64,000 bases of DNA from Microplitis mediator (lineage: Eukaryota > Arthropoda > Insecta > Hymenoptera > Braconidae). The position numbers and the translations under genes were made by a program. The stretch covers positions 11,528,640 through 11,592,639 of the forward strand of contig NC_079977.1 in NCBI RefSeq assembly GCF_029852145.1. The letters are read 5' to 3'. The notes beneath the pieces were generated by a model. It was not told where the DNA came from. It made no database searches and saw only the letters and a list, made by a program, of their open reading frames with translations. Positions 56,691 through 64,000 of this stretch are shown here, in pieces. The first letter of the stretch is position 1; every line of letters starts with the position of its first letter.

Positions 56691-59680
56691 GGGTGATTTT
56701 GTCGGAGCCCCATATTCGTAAGTAGGTCACGCGGTGTTCAGTCAGTGATAAGTTACAAGATTTTTATTTTTTTATTTTATGCTTTATCACGTAATACTTT
56801 TATTATCAGTACACCAGTCGGATGTATTTATTTAGTTATTGTACATATCGTTAGATGGGTCGTCCAGTTATGTTTATTATTTTGGTCACGCAGTTTTTAA
56901 ATGGTATCGTCACTTAAAATTACGCGTGTATTTTCCCGCGGTATGAATTTTATGTTCGTGTGTTGCTATCTCAGTAACAGCTAAATAGAATTTATGGATT
57001 ATTTATTTTATTTTCTTTTTATCAAACAATAAAAAGGGAATATAAAGCTCAGCTACCATTCATGTGTTGATAGATAAATGGTTTGGATACTTCCAGGTTG
57101 TGAATAGGTTATTTTATGTTCGTATATTTTTCAAATATATATTTTTCCAAATAATAAAATTTTTTTTTTTTAAATAATATTCCAGTTGCTCTGGTTATTA
57201 ACTTCCGTTTCCGGTACAACGTTTCCTTTTAGTCAATGACGGTTTTTCTGGTTATCTGTAATATATCGAAAAGCAGCATTTAATATGTCCATTATATTTT
57301 TTTCAGGTCTTATTTTGAATTTATGATTTTAATTTATGAACATTCTTTTTTTCTAGTATATATTTTTTTTCATTTGTGTTTTTGTTTTATTAATTGTTGT
57401 TCCGTTTCTATTAAGTAATAAAATATTTTGTGATATATTTTTTTCGTTATCTACAGATATTATCTCTCGAAGATTTTACAGGTACTTTAAAGTAGTTACG
57501 AGATAATATCAATTTTTATTTATTACTTGTAGATATTTTGAAGTCGTAAATGTGAATTTAATATTTTACTGGAGTAATTAAATATTGCTCCAGTTTCGTT
57601 TCTCGACTCTCCTTTTTCCAAACGGATTATTTGAGTCGATCATTATTATATCTGTTTAAATAGCCACTGGGTGGTTAGTTGAATAAATATAAGAAGGAAT
57701 GCAAAATTATACACCATGAATCGATACAGGTGTTCCTGAGAGTTATCCCAGTTCACGAATTTAAATATATATTTTATTCGTACTTACGGTTATAACAGTT
57801 AAACCAGGTCACAAAAGTTTGTAAACGTTGTATATTTGTTAATATGCTAATACTTTGCAGAGTTTATTGTAATTATAGAGAATGAGTAAAATTATGATAG
57901 ACAGGTACTTTTGAGTACGATATGTACTGTATGGCGTCAGGTCAGAATATGAGATGGTAGCAGCGATGCGCTTGATCTGTGCTTGTGACGTCACGTCAGG
58001 TGAAAAGCGGGGGGTCAATCTATAGTCCGTCAATTATAATTTAATGTACCAAATTTATATTAAGTGGTTCTTAACCTCGTTTTTATACAATTCGCAGAAT
58101 TTTATCTTTTGGAATTATACTTTTTTTTGCTTTTAACGTTTGTTTGATTTAATTTGTTTTAAACTTTGTTAAATGTTATATTTGCGAAGTAGGTACGTAA
58201 ATTCGTGGTTTTTCAGAGATTTGTTTTACATGCTGGTTGCATGGTCAGTAAATTAGTTATCCAGTCTCTGATGCATGATAACTGATAATTTGATTTTAAT
58301 TAATCAAAGATGATTTATAACTTATAGATCATTTAATGATCTCTACAGTTTTTAGTGACTGTACTGGAACTAAAGTTCCATTTTTCCAGGTCTGATAGCC
58401 AGAGGGGCTGATACAATATTTAAACAATTTTTAAATTAATATTATTTTATTTTAGATGCCAGAAGGGCTTACATATTCAGATTCCTAGAACTGTGCGCAT
58501 GATGTAGTCACGTGCACAGGGTCTTTGGTATTTTTCCGACGAATCGGCTTTAATACGTTATTATTTATTCGAATAACTTTTTATTAAATACTCGAAAGAA
58601 GTTTTATAGTAAAGCTATATAAACAATATTTATTTATACAATGTTTAAACGACATAGTAACTTTCAGGATTATAGTCTGAAGCGGTGAGGCCGTAAACAG
58701 ACATGTTTAAATCATTTAATTTAATAATATTTTTTCTCCTCGACGGGTAGAAAGCGTCAACTTTCGTCCCGCTGTGCAAAACGACGTAAATAAGAAAGAC
58801 TCAGATCACATGTAATTGTTGGCCGAGGCGAAGCCAACAATTACATGTGATCTGAGACATTTCTTACTTTACTTTCCTCGGTGTGTAATATACTATATTG
58901 ACACTCACAATTATTTATAGAATTATTAAATAATTATTAGAAATATTCAATGGGGTTGTCACCAAAATGATAAAATCCTGTGACTTAGGAACATTGAGTT
59001 TTCCAAGTTTTGGGTGAAAATAATATTTCACGCGTGATTCCGCGAGTCGGATCACGTGAAATATTGGAATGTGACGCTGAGAGTTTCAAGAACTATAATT
59101 TAAAATGCGCCTCATTTTTGAAATTTACTTTGAATGATGTAATACATTTTTCTATAGAATTTTGAAAATTATTCAGAAGGAATATTTATAATTTTGTGGT
59201 AATTTAATTATTGCTCAGAAAGAGCTGATTAAAATTATAATGATTCCAATTTTTATTATTAGATGATTTTAATATTATAGTTAAATGGAGAAAATGACCG
59301 TTGATGCTAAATTTATCAGATAAATTACTTTCTTTTAAATAGAGTATGATAATGATTTTAAGTAATTAATAAAGTTTTTATGGTGCAAGTTAAGCTTGCA
59401 TAAAAGCGTAATTTATACAGGTAATTTTTGGCTAGGATAAGTTATGATTAGTACTAGTTGGCCAGGTGATTTCAATTTTTAAACAAGTTATTTTTAAATA
59501 TGAATAGAGCCATATGAGCATCACTGAAATGTGAGTTGGATTGAAGCTAATGATTTTAATTTTTAAGGATTTAAATATAATTACTGACTCTACTGAAACG
59601 AAGTGAAACGTGGGATTAATAATTTTAATTTTAGGAAAGTTAATAATTCATTGTAGTCTTTTTAGCCAACGTGGCCTCAC
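56691..59680 (-). other. Element B: long untranslated leader
   Basis: About 3 kb between primer site and gag, aligning inversely with element A 23101-27540. No conserved ORF. It contains a small unit with a perfect 24-bp hairpin near 58737-58890 that A lacks, while A has the TTAA element that B lacks. Confidence 0.6.
58800..58856. repeat. Perfect 24-bp inverted repeat with 9-base loop
   Basis: 58800-58823 (CTCAGATCACATGTAATTGT...) is exactly complementary to 58833-58856, loop CGAGGCGAA. It lies in an insertion of about 150-175 bases absent from element A. The flanking GACGGGTAGAAAGCGTC and CTTTCCTCGGTG segments are GC-richer than the surroundings. Confidence 0.85.
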
Positions 59681-59691
59681 GTTGGGCACCA
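59675..59691 (-). promoter_or_regulatory. Element B: primer binding site, tRNA-Lys-like
   Basis: Minus strand TGGTGCCCAACGTGAGG, one base from the 5' LTR end. It matches the tRNA-Lys1,2-type TGGCGCCCAACGTGGGG at all but two positions. Confidence 0.75.
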
Positions 59692-59692
59692 C

Positions 59693-61034
59693 TGAAACGA
59701 TGTTGAGGTCCACCCTCTTTAATAGTGGGTGAATCAACCGTCCGTTACCCATTTCTGACTTTCGTAAGAAATAGGCCCGTGTCCCTTTTAGCCAGCGGGC
59801 TAATTATTTGGTAACTGATCCTGGTGTTACCCGGTTCGTAAGGACCAGGAGACCGGTTGGCCTTGAATTTATATATGCCGAGTGCATATAAAGGATCGGG
59901 AGTCGTAGGGCATGATAAATTATATGAAAAGATAGACTACAGGTATTTGCGTAGCAAGCCAAAAGGTGATAAGCACAAGAGGTTGTAAAAAGATATAATA
60001 ATAGTATTGTTATACTTACCTATAAGTTGCTGGTTCAATGATGCAGGTAGAAAATAGCAGGTAATAGTTAAAAGCAGAGACAATTGTGGTCTTAGCATCA
60101 CAATTGTCGATTGAAAACTACAAGCAGGGGGATTACGGGGTTGCCGTCTTCTATAGTGAATGCTATAGGCTATGGTGTACGACCAAGGTCGTACGAGGCT
60201 GTGCAAGGCATACCTCTACGGGGTTGCCGTCTTCTGCAGGAAAATGCTGCAGGCTAGGATGTGTGAGTAATTCACACGAGGATACGCCAAGGAGTACCTC
60301 TACGGGGTTGCCGTCTTCTGTAAGGAAAGGATACAGGCTATGGTGTATGAATAATTCATACGAGGATACGTAAAAGTGTATCCCCACGGGGTTTCCGTCT
60401 TCTGTGAGGAAAGGACACAGGCTATGGTGTATGATAAAGTCATACGAGGATACGTGAAATTGTATCCCCACGGGGTTTCCGTCTTCTGTAAGGAAATTAT
60501 ACAGGCTAGGAGGTGTAAGCAGGTTTACACGAGAATGCAGTAATTGCATTCCTACGGGGTTTTCGTCTTCTATATGTAGAAGGCTATAGGCTAGGAGGTG
60601 TGTAATCACACAGGATAGACCAAGGTATATCTGTACGGGGCTTCCGTCTTCCATAGTAAATGCTATGGGCTAAACTTATCTAGGGTCATGCTTAGAAACT
60701 ACTAGACAAGCAGGTAGAGTTTAAAAATTAAAAAAAGGTTAAAATGTAAACTAAGTTTATTATAAAGACATAATGAAATTATAGGTGAGAAAACTATTAT
60801 CAATCCATCTGAATAAATTGGCGGCGCGCAGGCCTTCTTATAGATTCACGTCGATGCTCACGCGTCGACGTGGTGCGCATCCCTTCCATTTAAGACACAA
60901 ATGGAGAGGGATTATGTAATAATAATAATAATTAATCAATACTCGCGCAGGTAAACCAGATAACATGTGGTAAATGCCCTCGGGAATCGTCAATTATCAT
61001 GGTATGATAATAAGGTATCTTAAACCTCGTTACA
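59693..61034 (-). mobile_element. Element B: 5' LTR (1342 bp)
   Basis: Minus strand TGTAACGAGG...CATCGTTTCA. TATA box near 60836-60842 and AATAAA at 60756-60761 (both inverse). The six-unit hairpin array occupies about 60130-60660. The remaining U5 is a chain of hairpins, for example 60079-60108, 59810-59831 and 59788-59803. It is uninterrupted, unlike the 3' LTR. Confidence 0.88.
60130..60660 (-). repeat. Hairpin-bearing tandem array in LTR B (6 units)
   Basis: Constant blocks ACGGGGTTGCCGTCTTC and GGCTAGG (plus-strand view) alternate with perfect inverted repeats whose sequences differ by unit: 60177-60184/60187-60194 (GTACGACC), 60345-60352/60354-60361 (GTATGAAT), 60364-60369/60378-60383 (GGATAC), 60429-60434/60440-60445 (GTATGA), 60513-60518/60525-60530 (GTGTAA), 60533-60539/60545-60551 (GAATGCA). 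The minus strand is open for 163 codons. Confidence 0.85.
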
Positions 61035-61290
61035 ACAGGTAGCAATATTATGAAAAGGCAATGTATATATTTGATTTTTGTGTTTTACTTATGCTGTAAC
61101 TTTACCGGATGTATAGATTTTATTATTGTTTAATGCTGAGCCTAGTGTTGGTGTCAAGTCATAATGTAAGTACCACTGTTGTCGTTGTAAATGTTCCCAA
61201 AGACTCAGTCACATTACCGACGCAGTCGCTCCCGTGTCAATTAACGTATAACAGGGTATATCTCAACCTTGCCAAGTTTGGCCCCTTTAT
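61035..61290 (-). pseudogene. Element C: protease N-half
   Basis: Minus-strand TLIDTGATASVM gives the retropepsin catalytic Asp-Thr-Gly-Ala, followed after two in-frame stops by NNNKIYTSGKVTA and IYTLPFHNIAT, ending exactly at the ACAG duplication. The C-half continues at 43988. Upstream there is only about 45 bases to the primer site, so gag is missing. Confidence 0.75.
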
Positions 61291-61306
61291 TAATTGATCT
61301 TAATAA

Positions 61307-61314
61307 GGGCGCCA
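61307..61314 (-). promoter_or_regulatory. Element C: primer binding site (8-base match)
   Basis: Minus strand TGGCGCCC, one base from the LTR end. The following TTATTAAG does not match the Lys type, so only the first eight bases, common to several tRNA 3' ends, support it. Confidence 0.55.
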
Positions 61315-61315
61315 C

Positions 61316-63268
61316 TGGAAGATAAGACTCGGCCTTCCAGAACCGGAGATGTTAAATTTTATAAATCAGGGCCGTTGAAAGTTATAAGAGTGGGGAGATT
61401 GAGGGATAAAATTAATTTTTTTACACACAATTTAAATCAATATAATTTTAGATTTTATTCACAAATTAACACTTGGCCCACCGGGCTTTCATATTCCTTA
61501 TTATTATTTAAACAAATCTGTCCACCGGACTTTTATTCTTAACGACTAATAAAATTTTGTCCACCGGACCTTATTAATTACACAAAAGAGTTCCCTGGAC
61601 TTTTATAACTATATTGGCCACCGGCCTGATCCCCTGGATCTTATGTAAAATAGTCCCCTGGAATTTCACGATTAATCGGCCACCGGCCTGATCCCCTGGA
61701 TCATATAAAATAAAATTTAGTCCCCTGGACTTTTACGAAATTGGCCACCGGCCTGATCCCCTGGATCAAATTAAAATAAACGAATGAGTCCCCTGGATTT
61801 TATAATAACTTGGCCACTGGCCTGATCCCCTGGATCAAATTAAAATAAACGAATGAGTCCCCTGGATTTTATAATAACTTGGCCACTGGCCTGATCCCCT
61901 GGATCAAATTAAAATAAACGAATGAGTCCCCTGGACTTTATAATAACTTGGCCACCGGCCTGATCCCCTGGATCAAATTTAATTAAAATAAATTGGCAAC
62001 TTGCCAAATCCCCTGGATCTATTATTTTAAAACGTTTCCACGGGAAACTTAGTTTTTCTCTCACACACACACACGTTTCACCACTTGAGTCCCCAGGACT
62101 TGATACACTCTCACACACACGCGTTTACAATTATAATTTTACCGATTAAATTCACGCACACTTTTGATTACTCTCAATTTTATTTAATTGTCCACTGGAC
62201 TAAATTCCTATCCGTAATTTTCAATTTATAATTTTACTGACTCTATGATTTTATTTCTTTTACAATTTAATAATGACACTTTTATCAACGCGACAATTTT
62301 ATATACCTTCTGTTTTTCAAACATCAGTTTTTGGGTAAAGAATTTTGTGACGCTGAAAAACTGACGCCAACGACAGACGCTATCTCTCTCCTTAATTCAT
62401 TTACAACTAGTCTTCTCGTTGAAAACTGAATTTCACATCAAGAACTGACTTCCATTACTAATAATTTTAATTACTTATATCTTTATTCTTTTATCACTAT
62501 TTTCACTGCACTTTTAATTTTCCTTTAATTTTCAATATTTTTAATTTTGTATTTTTATATTTTTCTTATTAAATAAATTAATTAATTTACTACATACACT
62601 TTCTTAATGACTAGATTTATTATTTATAATTTCTGGCCCTCCTGCCGAGAAATTAAACTTTGTAATTTATAATTGATGTTTAAGAAATTCTGGCCTTCTT
62701 GCCGAGAATTTATCAGACGGACCGCGTGTAAATTTATTTTGAATTCTGTTCTTCTTGCCGACAATTTATATTTTAATATAATCAAATCGGAAATGGTGAC
62801 TGCTCACGAATTACTTAATTATGATTTAATTAATTGTTCAACAAGTTGTGGCCTCCTGCCGACGATTTATTTACCTCTATATAATTATCCTTCCCAAAAC
62901 TGATCGTGGCGTCCTTTATCTCTCCAGCTTTCCTGCCGATTTCCGTTGACCACGTTCTTTCCTCCAACTTCTCTTGCTGTTCACGTGTGGTCACTCGTCC
63001 GTGTCTTCTGCCGGTCCGCCCGACTGTGTCTGTCTTCCCTTCGTGCACTCCCTTATCAAATCTAAGCTCGCGATCATTCGGCCCTTATCGGAAAATCCAC
63101 CACTCTAACTTATTTCCTGATTGGGTCTTGGAGACGAGCCCCTTGAATTAGCGCGCCCGGCGACAAGTCGATAAAATAGTAACGCATATGGGGTACTATG
63201 GGTAATTTATCAACCGCGGGAAATCAGGTTGATTTAAAGTTGTAAATTTAAATTTTTACCCCGTTACA
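61316..63268 (-). mobile_element. Element C: 5' LTR (1953 bp)
   Basis: Minus strand TGTAACGGGG...CTTATCTTCCA, TG...CA ends. Only the start resembles element L's LTR. The interior holds a hairpin-rich repeat zone (61475-62200) and a second set of TGGCC-TCCTGCCGA phrases at 62636, 62687, 62747 and 62847. The boundary at 63268 is inferred from CCCCGTTACA. Confidence 0.65.
61475..62200. repeat. Hairpin-rich tandem array in LTR C, period about 62-69 bp
   Basis: GGCCTG occurs at 61623, 61685, 61750, 61819, 61888 and 61957. The last four are exactly 69 bases apart. Each unit has GGCC-ACC-GGCC, GATCC-CCT-GGATC and AGTCC-CCT-GGACT hairpins. Edge units have other stems: GCCC-ACC-GGGC (61476-61486), GTCC-ACC-GGAC (61520-61530, 61560-61570), TTGGCA-ACT-TGCCAA (61993-62007), GTTTCC-ACG-GGAAAC (62034-62048). 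Confidence 0.85.
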
Positions 63269-64000
63269 GGAGGTCATATATGATACATCTCAGTTCTTTT
63301 CGTCAATTATTTATTTAGCAGCATGAAGTTAAATTGAACAACAGCCGTAAGAAGACCACTGCAAACTAAGTCGATAAACTGAAAGAAGTATTCACTTTGT
63401 CAACAACGTATCAGATCTGGACTGACAATCAAACTAAAGATCTCATTCGCTCTTTCTTTGTTTCAGCGATTTATCTTAAGCTATAACATTCTTGAATAGG
63501 AGTACCAGTGTATGTAAGCGAACACAAACTAGAATGTTGAAAAAAAAAAAATTACAAATTAAAATTTATCTACTTTATCGACAAAGTAACTGATCCTCGA
63601 TGCGGAGGTTAAAATGATTCTTTATTTTTAAGTAATTTTGCCTTTTCGTCCAAAGCAAAAATAACGTTCAAATCTAAACTAAATTAAAGTTTGAATGTAA
63701 ATAAACCGCCACAAACGAGAGCAATAAATAGACAATTAAAATGTCCGGTGTGTATGACGACCACTTCATTTTGTAAATTAGTCACTGTGACTTGAATCGT
63801 TAAAATTAAACAATGAAAATTATTCACTTTGTCGACAAAGTAACTTATCTAATCAGGGAGTCACAATGAGATAGCTTAGTTCTTTTCGTTAATCTTTTTT
63901 TTCGGCAGTAACCCTGCATGCTATCTTAGCCAAGGCGTTTAAATCAAAGTATACATAAATACGATATTTCGCTATATTTTTCGTGACTTACTCAAGATTC
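63269..64000. other. Unassigned sequence with repeated short palindromes
   Basis: No supported gene. ACTTTGTCGACAAAGT (63826-63841) is a perfect 16-base palindrome. Variants lie at 63572-63587 and about 63394, each followed by a TCAGATC/TGATCC/TATCTAATC-like phrase. AGTTCTTTTCGT occurs at 63291 and 63880. This may be a degenerate tandem repeat or the flank into which element C inserted. Confidence 0.4.

Larger units (their letters stand above)
43993..61034 (-). mobile_element. Element B: Ty3/gypsy LTR retrotransposon with both LTRs, internally deleted
   Basis: Minus strand, 5' LTR 59693-61034, 3' LTR 43993-46118, TSD ACAG. It is the same family as element A in opposite orientation. It lost the gag zinc knuckles and the stretch from mid-protease through RT to mid-RNase H. 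It carries nested insertions at 44488-45342, 46309-48171, 48531-51450 and 53387-54252, and a small unit near 58737-58890. It could only move with proteins from another copy. Confidence 0.88.
37939..63268 (-). mobile_element. Element C: Ty3/gypsy LTR retrotransposon split by element B
   Basis: Minus-strand order: LTR 61316-63268, primer site 61307-61314, protease N-half to 61035, [element B 43993-61034], protease C-half and RT from 43988, RNase H and integrase to 41346, [foldback 39359-41343], integrase C-terminus to about 39130, third ORF to 37939. Gag is missing. The 3' LTR was not found. Both internal insertions have TSDs, so the order of events is clear: C first, then B and the foldback. 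Confidence 0.8.

Noticed and set aside
57839..58033. 64-codon ORF in the leader of element B
   Set aside because: The reading is not conserved in the aligned leader of element A and has no motif.
60130..60660. CRISPR-like array (constant blocks with variable inserts)
   Set aside because: The constant blocks are not exact, the variable parts are self-complementary, the array is inside an LTR, and all other content is eukaryotic.

Overview
This window looks like a transposon graveyard from an AT-rich animal genome, most probably an insect. I see no host gene, tRNA or rRNA gene. The evidence is the protein content: Ty3/gypsy gag, protease, RT, RNase H and integrase; a jockey-like LINE; EnSpm/CACTA-like transposase; a SWIM-finger fragment. 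Long foldback MITEs have TA, TTAA, 3-bp and 8-bp target-site duplications (TSDs). A hymenopteran is possible, but I cannot prove the order from sequence alone.

Layout. 1-4973: 5' part of a minus-strand Ty3/gypsy element (element L: broken gag, Lys-type primer site, 977-bp LTR). 5405-6825: a plus-strand EnSpm-like transposase pseudogene. 7978-9415 and 9603-11239: two long foldback elements. 11440-14004: a degraded jockey-like LINE (minus). 14111-36588: a second EnSpm-like gene (minus) cut into three pieces. One cut is a 7.9-kb compound insertion (14527-22447) holding several nested foldbacks. The other is Ty3/gypsy element A (plus, 23101-35356), which itself carries a TTAA-flanked insertion. 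37939-63268: Ty3/gypsy element C (minus). Its protease gene is split by a related but internally deleted copy of A (element B, minus, 43993-61034) flanked by a 4-bp TSD, ACAG. B in turn carries two hAT-like foldbacks, a TA-flanked foldback and a copy of the compound repeat from 14715-19598. 63269-64000: unassigned sequence with short palindromes.

Relations. A and B are inverted copies of one LTR family that share LTR, long leader, gag, protease, integrase and a zinc-finger third ORF in the env position. A keeps RT but has lost its 5' LTR and has stops. B keeps both LTRs and a TSD but lost the gag zinc knuckles and all of RT, leaving a 358-codon open gag-protease-RNase H fusion. Deletions, stops and frameshifts indicate that no autonomous element is intact here.

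The most unusual signal is in the LTRs. The A/B family LTR holds 4, 5 or 6 copies of an 81-84-bp unit. Each unit contains short hairpins whose stems change sequence from unit to unit while mostly staying self-complementary, beside nearly constant spacers. The rest of U5 continues as further hairpins. Element C's unrelated LTR shows the same design with small 4-6-bp stems around ACC/ACT/CCT loops. This suggests a structured leader RNA, or a mechanism that makes hairpin arrays, in two Ty3/gypsy families.
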